This document shows, in pieces, positions 8,107 through 17,224 of a DNA stretch of 51,182 nt. Under the pieces are notes generated by a model, which saw only the letters and a list, made by a program, of their open reading frames with translations, did not search any database and was not told the origin of the DNA. Positions within the stretch are counted from its first letter, which is position 1; each line of letters begins with the position of its first letter. The translations under genes and the position numbers were made by a program. Origin of the DNA: Candidatus Thermochlorobacteriaceae bacterium (lineage in GTDB: Bacteria > Bacteroidota > Chlorobiia > Chlorobiales > Thermochlorobacteraceae); NCBI GenBank assembly GCA_029263855.1, contig JAJUFC010000018.1, positions 1 through 51,182 of the forward strand, given 5' to 3'.

Positions 8107-9132
8107 TCAACGCAAAATTTTTATGTTGGATTGAGAAAGTATCGATTCAACTTCTGAAAGAGTGGCACGTGCGACGTCGCCCGAAACGCTTTGTTTTAAT
8201 GCGGAACACGCAACGGCGAAGTCGAGAGCCTCTTTTGAAGTTGCTTTTGTGAGCAATCCAAAAATTAAGCCTGCCGCGAAGGCGTCGCCGCCACCGATAT
8301 GCTCCGAAGGCTGATACGTCCAAACTCGCGAAAGCGTTGGCGTTTGGCAATCGCTGTCATCAAGCAAAAGCGCGGCTTTCGTGAGCGTGTTAGGAAGACT
8401 GTGCGAGGCGCTTGAACGAACCGAGAGCGCAACCGACTTGAAGCCAAATTCCGACTTTAACTTCCGAGCAAGTGCGGGGTAAAGCGCATCGCCCGTTTCA
8501 GGAACAGAAATGCCAAGACAGTTGAATGCGTCGCCCTCGTTGGAAATGCACACATCAACATGCGGCATCATGGGAATCATCTCGCGCCGCGCCTCTTCAA
8601 TCGTCCAAAGTTTTGCGCGATAGTTCAAATCACAACTAACCTTAACGCCATGACGCTTTGCCGTAGCAAGAGACATCTTCAACGAATCCCTCACCGATTG
8701 ATGAAGCGCAACGGTAATACCTGTAAAATGAAACCAGTCCGCATTGTTGAGAATCTGCTCCCAATCAAGTTCATCAACTTTGAGCGTTGTGATTGAGGAA
8801 TGAGCGCGGTCGTAAATGACTTGCGACGGACGAAGCGACGTTCCGTTTTCCAAAAAATAGATGCCGAGACGCTCACCGCCACGCAAGACGTGCTCGACAT
8901 TCACGCCCATGCTGCGAAAAAAACTCAAAGCGGAATCGCCGATGAGGCTGTTCGGAAGTTTAGAGACAAGACGCGCCGTAACACCAAACTGCGCCAGTTG
9001 CGCCGCCACGTTGGCTTCCGCGCCGCCGTAGTGAATTTCAAAAGAGCGCGCTTGCGCAAGGCGTTCATAATTTGGCGGAGAAAGGCGCATCAAAATTTCA
9101 CCAAAGCAAACAACCGTCAACGGCTTCGTCAT
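8107..9132 (-). CDS. kdgK: 2-keto-3-deoxygluconate kinase (PfkB family)
   Basis: It phosphorylates 2-keto-3-deoxygluconate (KDG) to KDPG, the step where the galacturonate and glucuronate branches have merged. PfkB-family features are visible: the N-terminal FGEILMRLSPP, the substrate-binding YGGAEANVA near residue 36, CDLNYRAKLW near 187, and the C-terminal signature with GGGDAFAAGL, whose aspartate is the catalytic base. At 341 residues it matches the family. It is the last gene of the uronate operon. Its ATG overlaps the eda stop (ATGA), indicating translational coupling. Its stop faces the dnaX stop with only 8 bases between, and no hairpin fits in that gap. Confidence 0.93.
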   Translation of the reverse strand: MTKPLTVVCFGEILMRLSPPNYERLAQARSFEIHYGGAEANVAAQLAQFGVTARLVSKLPNSLIGDSALSFFRSMGVNVEHVLRGGERLGIYFLENGTSLRPSQVIYDRAHSSITTLKVDELDWEQILNNADWFHFTGITVALHQSVRDSLKMSLATAKRHGVKVSCDLNYRAKLWTIEEARREMIPMMPHVDVCISNEGDAFNCLGISVPETGDALYPALARKLKSEFGFKSVALSVRSSASHSLPNTLTKAALLLDDSDCQTPTLSRVWTYQPSEHIGGGDAFAAGLIFGLLTKATSKEALDFAVACSALKQSVSGDVARATLSEVESILSQSNIKILR

Positions 9133-9776
9133 AACGCTTGTGAGTTAAGATGTTGGAGAATGGAAGCCCGAAAGGTTTTCGCGTTTTCAGAGAGGCGCGC
9201 GAAATCGTTTGCGGCGATTGCTTTTGAATCGAGCAACGCGCCGCCAATGCCGACCGCGCACGCGCCCGCAGAAAGCCACTCGCCCGCGTTGGCGAGCGTA
9301 ACGCCGCCCGTTGGCATCATCTTGATTTGCGGCAACGGCGCTTTGACCGCCTTGAAAAACGCTGTCCCTACGACTTCGGCGGGAAAGACTTTCACCACGT
9401 CCGCGCCTGCTTTGTAGGCGGCATAAATTTCCGTCGGGGTCATCGCGCCAATCATCGCGGGAACGCCGCGTCGATGCGCCACGTCGATAAGCGGCAAATT
9501 CAAAATCGGCGTTACGATGAAGCGCGCGCCGCGCTCGATGCTCTCGCTTGCGTCGCGCTCGCTCATCACCGTGCCTGCGCCAACAAGCAAATTCGCGCGC
9601 GTCGAGAGCTCGGAAATAATGTTCAGCGCATCAGGCGTGGTAAGCGTGATTTCGACAATCGTTACGCCGCCGCTGGCAATCGCCTCGACGACTTGAATCG
9701 CTTTCGCCGCGTCGTTCAAGCGAATCACTGCGATGGCTTTGTCGGAAAAAATGCGTTCAAGAATCTGCTCTTTCAT
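9129..9776 (-). CDS. eda: KDPG aldolase (2-dehydro-3-deoxy-phosphogluconate aldolase)
   Basis: It cleaves KDPG to pyruvate and glyceraldehyde-3-phosphate, ending the uronate pathway. The class I aldolase pocket is recognisable: glutamate in VEITLTTPDA (E42), GAGTV near 67-71, and the Schiff-base lysine in DVVKVFPAE (K129), followed by the phosphate-binding MPTGGV. The 215-residue length is standard. It overlaps kdgK by four bases and lies 4 bases after uxaC, so these three are tightly packed. Family members sometimes also use 2-keto-4-hydroxyglutarate, but the neighbours point to KDPG. Confidence 0.95.
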   Translation of the reverse strand: MKEQILERIFSDKAIAVIRLNDAAKAIQVVEAIASGGVTIVEITLTTPDALNIISELSTRANLLVGAGTVMSERDASESIERGARFIVTPILNLPLIDVAHRRGVPAMIGAMTPTEIYAAYKAGADVVKVFPAEVVGTAFFKAVKAPLPQIKMMPTGGVTLANAGEWLSAGACAVGIGGALLDSKAIAANDFARLSENAKTFRASILQHLNSQAL

Positions 9777-9780
9777 CGGT

Positions 9781-11187
9781 TCAATCGTTGAAGAAACCGA
9801 AGTAGGTTTCGGCGTTGCGGTAGCAAATGTCGCGCACCATTTCGCCGACGAGATGAATGTCGTCGGGCAGAAGTCCTTGCTCCATTTCCTTTCCGAGCAA
9901 GTTGCACAAGGTTCGGCGGAAGTATTCGTGGCGCGGATACGAGAGGAAACTGCGCGAATCGGTTACCATTCCGACGAAGCGCGAGAGCAAGCCCATATTG
10001 GAGAGCGCGTTCATTTGCTTTTCCATTCCGTCTTTTTGGTCTAAAAACCACCACGCGCTACCGTATTGCAATTTGCCCGCCACCGTGCCGTCTTGAAAAT
10101 TGCCGAGCATCGTGGCGAAGACTTCGTTGTCGCGCGGATTGAGATTGTAGAGAATAGTTTTGGCGAGTTTGTTTTGGTCATCGAGCCGATTAAGGTATTT
10201 GGCAAGTGGTGTGGCGACAGGCAAATCTCCAATGGAATCGAAACCTGAATCTGCGCCGAGCAAGCGCATCATTCGAGAGTTGTTGTTGCGCATCGCGCCG
10301 ATGTGAAATTGTTGCGTCCAGCCTTTCTCGGCGTTCATCAAGCCGAGTTCAAGCATCACAGCGGATTTGTATTTGAGCGCTTCTTCCATCGAGACGCTCT
10401 TGCCTGCGCGCGCTTTGTCAAAAATCGCTTTGACTTCGCTTTCGGTGAAATCTTCGGCGAACATCGTCTCGATGCCGCTATCGGAGAGCCGACAGCTATG
10501 CGCGGCGAAAAAGTCGTGCCGTTTGCGAAGCGCGAGAATCGCATCGTGATATGAACGAATGTCCACGCCAGACGCGGCGGAAAGTTTATCGAGATAAGCG
10601 TTCCAAGTTTGCGCGTTCTCGATGAAGAGAATTTTATCGGGGCGAAACGTCGGCAAGACCTTGACGGGAAAGTTTGATTGCGCGGCAAGGTTTCGGTGAT
10701 GTTCGAGCGAATCGATGGGGTCGTCGGTGGTGCAAACGATGCGCACGTTCATTTTTTGGAGAATGGCTTGCGTGGAGAGTTCAGGCAGTTGCGCGTTGCA
10801 CTCGTCCCAGATGGATTTCGCGGTTGTCTCGTTGAGCAGTCGGTCGCTGATGCCGAAGTAGCGAGCAAGTTCGAGGTGCGTCCAATGGTAGAGCGGGTTG
10901 CGAAGAGTTTTCGGGACGGTTTTCGCCCACGCTTGAAATTTCTCCCAGTCGCTTGCGTTGCCCGTGCAGAAGCGTTCATCGATGCCGTTGGTTCGCATTG
11001 CGCGCCATTTGTAGTGGTCGCCGTAGAGCCAAATTTGCGCGAGGTTCTCGAAGCGTTTGTTCGTTGCGATTTCATCGGGCGGCAAGTGGCAGTGGTAGTC
11101 GATGATGGGTTCGTTTTTGGCGAACTCGTGATAAAGCGTTTGCGCGGTTTTGGTTTGCAGCAGAAAGTCGTCGTGAATGAATGGCAT
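9781..11187 (-). CDS. uxaC: Uronate isomerase
   Basis: It converts D-galacturonate to D-tagaturonate and D-glucuronate to D-fructuronate in the cytoplasm. It belongs to the amidohydrolase superfamily, and the metal-binding HxH is seen in DYHCHLPP (H32, H34). Further family stretches are IWLYGDHYKWRAMR, NPLYHWTHLEL, CTTDDP, QFHIGAMRNNN and the C-terminal GMVTDSRSFLSYPRHEYFRR. At 468 residues it has the full normal length (E. coli 470). It sits between uxaA (26 bases) and eda (4 bases). Because one enzyme serves both uronates, the operon can handle either sugar at this step. Confidence 0.96.
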   Translation of the reverse strand: MPFIHDDFLLQTKTAQTLYHEFAKNEPIIDYHCHLPPDEIATNKRFENLAQIWLYGDHYKWRAMRTNGIDERFCTGNASDWEKFQAWAKTVPKTLRNPLYHWTHLELARYFGISDRLLNETTAKSIWDECNAQLPELSTQAILQKMNVRIVCTTDDPIDSLEHHRNLAAQSNFPVKVLPTFRPDKILFIENAQTWNAYLDKLSAASGVDIRSYHDAILALRKRHDFFAAHSCRLSDSGIETMFAEDFTESEVKAIFDKARAGKSVSMEEALKYKSAVMLELGLMNAEKGWTQQFHIGAMRNNNSRMMRLLGADSGFDSIGDLPVATPLAKYLNRLDDQNKLAKTILYNLNPRDNEVFATMLGNFQDGTVAGKLQYGSAWWFLDQKDGMEKQMNALSNMGLLSRFVGMVTDSRSFLSYPRHEYFRRTLCNLLGKEMEQGLLPDDIHLVGEMVRDICYRNAETYFGFFND

Positions 11188-11213
11188 ATAGCGATGCGTG
11201 GTTTGGTTTGCGT

Positions 11214-12737
11214 TTAGAGCGTTACGCCGTCTTTCCAGATGGCGATTTCGCGGTAACCGTTTTTTTCGTTGTTTGTTTTTTTCTTGCCTGATGCGACGTC
11301 CAAAATGAAGTTCAAAAGTTGTTCCGTGAGCGCGTCCATTGACTCGCCGTTTAGGAGCGCGCCAGCGTTGAAATCAATCCAGTTGGGTTTCTTTTTGGCG
11401 ATGTCGTTGTTTGAAGAAATTTTAATGGTCGGCGCGGGAAAGCCGAGCGGCGTGCCGCGTCCCGTCGTGAAGAGAATTAGCGTTGCGCCGCTGGCGACTT
11501 CGGCGGTTGAAGAGACCGCGTCGTTGCCCGGCGCGTTGAGCAACGCAAGTCCCGGTTTCGTTACGGGTTCGCCGTAGTTCAAAATTTGCGTAACGATAGC
11601 CGAGCCGCCTTTTTGAATCGCGCCGAGCGATTTTTCTTCGAGCGTCGTGATGCCGCCGCCTTTGTTGCCGGGCGACGGATTTTCATAGACGGGCTGACCG
11701 TGCGCGATAAAATACCGCTTGAAGTCGTTAATCATTTTGACAAGTTTCTCGAACGTTTCGGGCGAATCGCAACGGTTCATCAAGAGCCGCTCCGCGCCGA
11801 ACATTTCAGGCACTTCGGTCAAAATTGCCGCGCCGCCGTTTGAAGCGAGAATGTCGGAGATGCGCCCCACGAGCGGATTTGCCGTGATGCCCGAAAACCC
11901 GTCAGAGCCGCCGCACTTCATTCCCAAGACCAAGTCGGCGAGCGAGCAAAGTTCGCGCTGGTCGCCTCGCATCGCCTCGACCAATTCATCGACCAATTCC
12001 AACCCGCGCTCGATTTCATCATCGACCTCTTGCGAATTGAAAAAGCGCAAGCGCGATTCGTCAATGCCTTGCGCCGCTTGCAAAAGCGAGCGAAGTTGAT
12101 TGTTCTCGCACCCAAGACCAACGACGAGAACGCCGCCCGCATTGGGATTGCGCATCAAGCCCGCGAGAACTTTTTGCGTGTTCTCCAAATCGTCGCCGAG
12201 TTGCGAACAACCGTAAGGGTGAGAGAACGAAAACGCGCCGTCAATCGCGCCGCGATATTTGTCAGAAGCGCGTTTGGCGATTTGCTCCGCCAAGCCATTG
12301 ACGCACCCGACCGTGTTGATAATCCAAATTTCGTTGCGCGTGCCGACCTTGCCGTTTTTTCTGCGATAGCCCAAGAAGGTTTTCTCTTTGAACCGTTGCG
12401 CAAACGCGACGTTTGAAAAATGCGTCGAATGCGTCGGACGATACTCGTAAGATTCTTCGCCGCTCAAATTCGTTGCGAGGTTATGCCCGTGAACCCAAGT
12501 CCCGACAGCGATTTCAGCCGTTGCGCGTCCAATCGCGTGTCCGTATTTGACGACGGCTTCGCCTTGTTTTATTGAGCGCAGTGCGACTTTGTGTCCTGCG
12601 CCAATGTCTTCTTGAACCAAAATGTTCATTGAGCCAATCGCAAGTTCTTCGCCAAGCGACAAAGGCTCGATGGCGACGGCGACATTATCGAGCGGGTGAA
12701 TTTGCATCGCTTTCGGGTGCATCAAGAGATTGTTCAT
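11214..12737 (-). CDS. uxaA: Altronate dehydratase
   Basis: It dehydrates D-altronate to 2-keto-3-deoxygluconate. The N-terminal SAF-like domain covers about residues 15-95 (DNVAVAIEPLS, GHKVALRSIKQGEAVVKYGHAIG), and the large C-terminal domain carries HPYGCSQLG, VVGLGCENNQ, MKCGGSDGFSGITANP and GNDAVSSTAEVASGATLILFTTGRGTP. The cysteine and glycine-rich segments are those that bind the iron cofactor in this family. At 507 residues both domains are fused in one chain, as in E. coli UxaA. Met6 or Met11 are possible alternative starts. It is 25 bases from the DASS carrier and 26 bases from uxaC, in the same operon. Confidence 0.95.
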   Translation of the reverse strand: MNNLLMHPKAMQIHPLDNVAVAIEPLSLGEELAIGSMNILVQEDIGAGHKVALRSIKQGEAVVKYGHAIGRATAEIAVGTWVHGHNLATNLSGEESYEYRPTHSTHFSNVAFAQRFKEKTFLGYRRKNGKVGTRNEIWIINTVGCVNGLAEQIAKRASDKYRGAIDGAFSFSHPYGCSQLGDDLENTQKVLAGLMRNPNAGGVLVVGLGCENNQLRSLLQAAQGIDESRLRFFNSQEVDDEIERGLELVDELVEAMRGDQRELCSLADLVLGMKCGGSDGFSGITANPLVGRISDILASNGGAAILTEVPEMFGAERLLMNRCDSPETFEKLVKMINDFKRYFIAHGQPVYENPSPGNKGGGITTLEEKSLGAIQKGGSAIVTQILNYGEPVTKPGLALLNAPGNDAVSSTAEVASGATLILFTTGRGTPLGFPAPTIKISSNNDIAKKKPNWIDFNAGALLNGESMDALTEQLLNFILDVASGKKKTNNEKNGYREIAIWKDGVTL

Positions 12738-12762
12738 CGTTCAAATCAAAATGAGTTGAAAA

Positions 12763-14259
12763 TTATTTTTTCGTCGCCCAGTCAGGCACTACGCCGAACT
12801 CAACGCCGAAGACAATCGGCATCAAGAAATACATTGCGACCGTGATGAGCGCGACGAACAGCAAGTTCAAAAACAAACCCGCGCGCGCCATTTGAGCCGC
12901 CGTTACCGAACCACTCGCATACACGATGGCGTTGGGCGGCGTTCCAACGGGAAGCATAAACGCCGTGCTAACCCCAATCGCCGTCGGAAGCAAAAGGAAG
13001 AACGGGTTTTGTCCCATTGCGACGGCAAGCGGAGCGACGACGGGAAAAAACGTCGCGGCGAGCGCCGTGTTGCTCATCAACTCTGAAAGAAAAATCATTG
13101 CGGCGGCGATGACCAAAATGATGAGCGCGAGCGGCAACGCTTCAACGCCTTGCATAGATTTGGCAAGCCACTCGGCAAGTTTGGTTTTGGAAATCGCTTG
13201 CGCGAGCGACAAGCCGCCGCCAAAGAGCATCAACACGCCCCAAGGCAGTTTCTTCGCCGATTCCCACGAGAGCGCAAACTCGCCTTCCTTGAAGTTGATT
13301 GGAATCAGGAACAGCGCGACCGCGCCCGCAATCGCAATGCCCGCGTCGCTGATTTTGAGTTTCGGAAATTGTTCGCTCAATGCGGGTTCGAGCATCCACA
13401 ACATCGCCGTTACGATGAAAACGCATGCCGCCGAAACTTCGCCGCGAGACATCTTGCCCAGCGCGTTGAACTCTTTTTCAATCGTGGCTCTGCCGCCTTC
13501 GAGCGGCGCGAGCGGAATCGGAAACGCCACGCGAACCATAATCCACCACGAGAGCGGAAGCGAAATCAAAACCAACGGCGCGCCCAACAAAAACCATTGC
13601 AAGAACGACACTTTCACGCTGTATGTCTCCGACACAAACGCGGCGAACAGCGCGTTGGGCGGCGTGCCAACGAGCGTCCCAAGCCCGCCGATGCTTGAAG
13701 CGTAAGCGATGCCAAGCATCATATTGATTGAAAAATGTTTTTTGACGATGGCGTCGCTTTCGTGTTCATTGACCAACTCGACGACGGACGCGCCAATCGG
13801 AAACATCATCATCGCGGTCGCCGCATTGCTTACCCACATCGAGATAAACGCCGTTGTCGCCATAAAGCCCAAGACGATGCTACGCGGTTCGGGCGTAACT
13901 TTTGAAAGAATCCACAACGCGATTCGGCGATGCAACCCATGTCGCTCAACGGCAAGCGCAATCATAAAGCCGCCCAAAAACAAAAAGATGACGCTGTTCG
14001 CAAAAGGCGCGGTAGCGTCTTTGACGTCGCAAACGCCAAGCGTTGGCAGAAAGATGATGGGCAAAAAAGCGGTAATCGTTATCGGCAAGGCTTCCGAAAG
14101 CCAAAAGATTGACATCAGAACGCCGAGCGCCGCCACGCGCCACGCCGATTCTGAAAGCCCCGACGGAGCGGGAAAAACAAGCATCAACAGAAACGCGGCG
14201 ACTCCGACAAATAAACCGATTTTCTGTCTCGCGCCGTAGCGCTCTGAAATGTCTTCCAT
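12763..14259 (-). CDS. DASS/SLC13-family anion:sodium symporter
   Basis: This is a polytopic inner-membrane carrier of the divalent-anion:sodium symporter family, which moves dicarboxylates and other anionic substrates. About 11-12 hydrophobic segments are visible. The family's paired SNT-type sodium-binding motifs appear as WVSNAATAMMMFP (first half) and LPVGTPPNAIVYASG (second half), with GTPPNALFAAF before the middle loop. The start at 14259 is preferred because it leaves a 4-base gap to manD; the frame is open to 14340, but that extension overlaps manD and lacks family character. Given its position between manD and uxaA, a sugar-acid substrate (uronate, aldonate or aldarate) is likely but inferred. 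Confidence 0.88.
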   Translation of the reverse strand: MEDISERYGARQKIGLFVGVAAFLLMLVFPAPSGLSESAWRVAALGVLMSIFWLSEALPITITAFLPIIFLPTLGVCDVKDATAPFANSVIFLFLGGFMIALAVERHGLHRRIALWILSKVTPEPRSIVLGFMATTAFISMWVSNAATAMMMFPIGASVVELVNEHESDAIVKKHFSINMMLGIAYASSIGGLGTLVGTPPNALFAAFVSETYSVKVSFLQWFLLGAPLVLISLPLSWWIMVRVAFPIPLAPLEGGRATIEKEFNALGKMSRGEVSAACVFIVTAMLWMLEPALSEQFPKLKISDAGIAIAGAVALFLIPINFKEGEFALSWESAKKLPWGVLMLFGGGLSLAQAISKTKLAEWLAKSMQGVEALPLALIILVIAAAMIFLSELMSNTALAATFFPVVAPLAVAMGQNPFFLLLPTAIGVSTAFMLPVGTPPNAIVYASGSVTAAQMARAGLFLNLLFVALITVAMYFLMPIVFGVEFGVVPDWATKK

Positions 14260-14263
14260 AGAG

Positions 14264-15472
14264 TTACCAGTTAAACATTGTGCCGTCAAGTTTGCGATTG
14301 ACGGGCAAATATGCGCGCTCGTAAGGATATTTCGCCGCAAGTTTTTCGTCGTAATCTACGCCCAAGCCCGGCTTGTCGCCCGGATACATAAAGCCTTTCT
14401 CGAACGTGTAAGCATGCGGAAAAACTTCGTCCGTTTCGGGCGAGTGGCGCATATACTCCTGAATGCCAAAGTTGTTGATGGCTAAATCAAAATGCAACGC
14501 CGCCGCCATCGTGATGGGCGATAAATCCGTCGCGCCGTGAAAGCCTGTGCGAATATGATAGACGCTTGCCATTGCGGCGACTTTCTGCAAATGCGTCAAT
14601 CCGCCGCCGCGCAAAACGCTCATTCGGATATAGTCAATCAGTTGTTCGGTGAAGAGCGTCGTCATATCGTAAATCGCATTGAAGACTTCGCCGACGGCGA
14701 GCGGCGTGGTCGTGTGCTGACGAATGATTCTGAACCCTTCTTGCAACTCGGCGGGGACTGTATCTTCAAGCCAAAAGAGGTGATACGGCTCGCACTCTTT
14801 GCCAAGCCGCGCCGCTTCAATCGGCGTGAGGCGATGATGACAATCGTGAAGCAAGTGAAAATCCTCGCCGTAAGTCTCGCGGATTTTCTTGAAGAGTTTG
14901 GGCGCAAAGTTCAGATACTTTTCTGTCGACCACATCTGTTCGGGCGGCAAGCCTTTTTCGGCAGGCTCATAAAACAATTTTCCGCGACCCACGCCATACA
15001 CGCCTTTCAAGCCGGGAATGCCTGATTGCGCGCGCACGGCGACATACCCCATTTCCAAATACTTGCCGACTTCCTCGACCGTTTCTTCAAGCGTTTCGCC
15101 GTTGGCGTGTCCATAGACCATTACGCCGCTTCGTGATTTGCCGCCGAGCAAATTATAGACGGGCGTGTTGAGCGCTTTGCCTTTGATGTCCCACAGTGCC
15201 ATATCGACCGCCGCAATCGCCGACATCGTTACAGGACCGCGCCGCCAATACGCCCCGCGATAGAGATACTGCCAAATGTCTTCAATCTGAAACGCCTCGC
15301 GTCCGATGAGGCAGGGAATCACATGGTCTTGCAAATACGATGCGACGGCGAGTTCGCGCCCGTTGAGCGTTGCGTCGCCAAGCCCGTAGACGCCTTCGTC
15401 AGTGTAGAGTTTGAGCGTAACGAAATTTCTGCCCGGAGAGGTTATGAAAACTTTTGCGTCCGTGATTTTCAT
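14264..15472 (-). CDS. manD: D-mannonate dehydratase, enolase superfamily (ManD type)
   Basis: It dehydrates D-mannonate to 2-keto-3-deoxygluconate using Mg2+. The protein is 402 residues and matches the characterised ManD from Novosphingobium even in numbering: metal ligands D210 (in LLHDCHHR), E236 (FWLEDT) and E262 (AVGEVFN), catalytic R147 and Y159, and H212. The C-terminal [10 protein letters not shown] and the [14 protein letters not shown] loop also fit. This enzyme is unrelated to the classical UxuA. It sits between uxaB (39 bases) and the DASS carrier (4 bases). The enzyme that would supply mannonate (UxuB) is not in the window. A dual gluconate/mannonate specificity is known in some relatives and cannot be excluded. 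Confidence 0.94.
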   Translation of the reverse strand: MKITDAKVFITSPGRNFVTLKLYTDEGVYGLGDATLNGRELAVASYLQDHVIPCLIGREAFQIEDIWQYLYRGAYWRRGPVTMSAIAAVDMALWDIKGKALNTPVYNLLGGKSRSGVMVYGHANGETLEETVEEVGKYLEMGYVAVRAQSGIPGLKGVYGVGRGKLFYEPAEKGLPPEQMWSTEKYLNFAPKLFKKIRETYGEDFHLLHDCHHRLTPIEAARLGKECEPYHLFWLEDTVPAELQEGFRIIRQHTTTPLAVGEVFNAIYDMTTLFTEQLIDYIRMSVLRGGGLTHLQKVAAMASVYHIRTGFHGATDLSPITMAAALHFDLAINNFGIQEYMRHSPETDEVFPHAYTFEKGFMYPGDKPGLGVDYDEKLAAKYPYERAYLPVNRKLDGTMFNW

Positions 15473-15511
15473 TGCGTTGAAAGGTTGAATGTGTTTTGAA
15501 AGCCGCCAGCG

Positions 15512-17047
15512 TTAATCGCCATCGAGCGTTTGCATCGCTTTGACGATGCCCTTTTGAATGATGTCGTTCAAGCGACGCGCTACGCCGATGGTGAAGTCGG
15601 GATAGCCGTCGAGATTCATTCCCCAAATGTCTTGGCTGACCGCAATCGCTTTGACGAAGCGAATGAGGTCGTTCATATCGTAAGGGTTGACGAACCGCCA
15701 CTGTTGAAACAGCCGCTCCGCGAAATCGTCTTGAATCGGATAAGATTCTTTGACTTTCTCGCCCGTTGGTCGCAGTCCATAAATCGTCGCGCCCACGCGC
15801 TCGATGCCGCGACTGAACCACAAATACGCCGCGAACCCAAATAGAATGCGGCTCGGCAGACGACCAAATTTTTCATAATGTTTGCGAATGATGGGCAAAA
15901 CGCGCGTCTTGAACTTCGAAGTCGATTGAAACGTGATGTCCAAAAGTTTGTGTCGCAAAAACGGATTGCGGAATCGATTGAGCACGTCGGCGGCAAATTC
16001 TTTGGCGTGGTCGACGTCCAAACTCGGCACGATTTCATCATAAACGACGCGCTCGACAAACGCGCTCGTAAGCGAATCCGACATCATTTCCAACACGGTG
16101 TTTTTGCCCGCAAGGAACGCCACTGCGACAGAAATCGTGTGCGAGCCGTTGAGTATGCGCAGTTTGCGCTCGCGATACGGCGTGATGTTTTTAGCGATGA
16201 TGACGCTTGGATTGGCTTGCGCAAACGAGCAGGCTTGCTCGATGCGCTCATCGCCTTCAATCGCCCAAAGGCTGTAAAGTTCGGCGCAGATGAGCAGCTC
16301 GTCGTCGTATCCGAGTTTCTTTTCCATCTCGATGCGCGCCGCCGCGTCGGGTTTGCCCGGCACGATTCTATCCACGAGCGAATTGCAAAACTGATTTTCG
16401 CGCTCAATCCACGCGGCGAAGTTGTCGTCCAGATTCCACTCTCTCGCGTAGCGCAAAACGAACTCGCGCAGTTTGTCGCCATTGTTCTCAACGAGTTCCG
16501 TTGGAACAATCACGAAGCCTTTTTCGGGCATCAATTTGAATCGCTCAAAGAGAACGCGCGTCAGTTTGGCGGGAAACGATTTCGGCGGGTTCATCTCGAA
16601 GCGGTCTTTTTCGTCGTAAGCCAAGCCGACTTCCGTCGTGTTGGAAACGATGAGCGAGAGCGTTGGAATTTTGGCGCAGTCCAAAACTGTGTCCCAATCG
16701 TCACTGGCGGAAATGGCGCGACTGACCGACGCGAGCACGCTGTAACGCTCAATCGCCGCGCCGTTCTCCAAGCCTTGTTCGCAAAGCGTGTAAAGTCCGT
16801 GTTGTTCGTTGAGCGCGTCGCCTTTGCCTTTTTCAGTGGATTGAATCACGATGATGCGACCATTGAAAACGCCGTTGCGATTGGCTTTGTCAATGAAAAA
16901 ATCCGTGAACGCTCGAAGCAACACGCCCGAACCGAACTGCAAGACTTTTTCAGGCAGGTTAAAATAGTCGGGCTTCGTAACGGCGATGTCCGTCCGCGCC
17001 TGAAATGATGGGCTTAAAACGAGGTCTTTGTTTAGTCGTGGCAACAT
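15512..17047 (-). CDS. uxaB: Tagaturonate reductase (altronate oxidoreductase)
   Basis: It reduces D-tagaturonate to D-altronate with NADH. It belongs to the polyol/mannitol dehydrogenase family: the Rossmann-like FGSGVLLRAFTDFFID near residue 30, SNTTEVGLAYD, the FPAKLTRVLFERF stretch, VPTELVENNGDKLREFVLRYA, NQFCNSLVDRIVPG and the active-site KPYR/NGSHT-type segment (ITPYRERKLRILNGSHTISV) all match UxaB and not UxuB. The chosen start (MLPRLNKD) gives 511 residues. The frame is open to 17125, but the extra 26 codons run into the REP-like repeat and are unlikely to be translated. The gap to the GH28 gene upstream (17048-17224) holds that repeat. Confidence 0.93.
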   Translation of the reverse strand: MLPRLNKDLVLSPSFQARTDIAVTKPDYFNLPEKVLQFGSGVLLRAFTDFFIDKANRNGVFNGRIIVIQSTEKGKGDALNEQHGLYTLCEQGLENGAAIERYSVLASVSRAISASDDWDTVLDCAKIPTLSLIVSNTTEVGLAYDEKDRFEMNPPKSFPAKLTRVLFERFKLMPEKGFVIVPTELVENNGDKLREFVLRYAREWNLDDNFAAWIERENQFCNSLVDRIVPGKPDAAARIEMEKKLGYDDELLICAELYSLWAIEGDERIEQACSFAQANPSVIIAKNITPYRERKLRILNGSHTISVAVAFLAGKNTVLEMMSDSLTSAFVERVVYDEIVPSLDVDHAKEFAADVLNRFRNPFLRHKLLDITFQSTSKFKTRVLPIIRKHYEKFGRLPSRILFGFAAYLWFSRGIERVGATIYGLRPTGEKVKESYPIQDDFAERLFQQWRFVNPYDMNDLIRFVKAIAVSQDIWGMNLDGYPDFTIGVARRLNDIIQKGIVKAMQTLDGD

Positions 17048-17109
17048 TGGTTTTGCGTCGTTAAAAATTTCTCTGCGCGTTTGCGTCGTCGTTGCGAGCG
17101 CCTTCCTTC

Positions 17110-17178
17110 TGTCATTCCCAGCCATAGCGAGAAATCCATCGTGGATTCTTCACTACGCTGCGCTCCGTTCAGAATGAC
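17110..17178. repeat. REP-like imperfect palindrome, copy 2
   Basis: TGTCATTC at the left end (17110-17117) is mirrored by GAATGAC at 17172-17178, and an inner stem AATCCA/TGGATT (17133-17138 and 17142-17147) sits around a 3-base loop. The outer parts read AGCGAGAAATCC and GCGCTCCGTTCAGAATGAC, the usual two arms of this dispersed repeat class. It lies between the GH28 gene and uxaB inside the operon, so it will be transcribed and can fold as RNA. Confidence 0.65.
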
Positions 17179-17224
17179 ATTTTTGCGCTTTGATGCGTTC
17201 AGAATGCTTTGAATCAAAGCCATT

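Noticed and set aside
15878-17008. Long plus-strand frame (376 codons) opposite uxaB
   Set aside because: It is antisense to a well-recognised enzyme and has no domain features.
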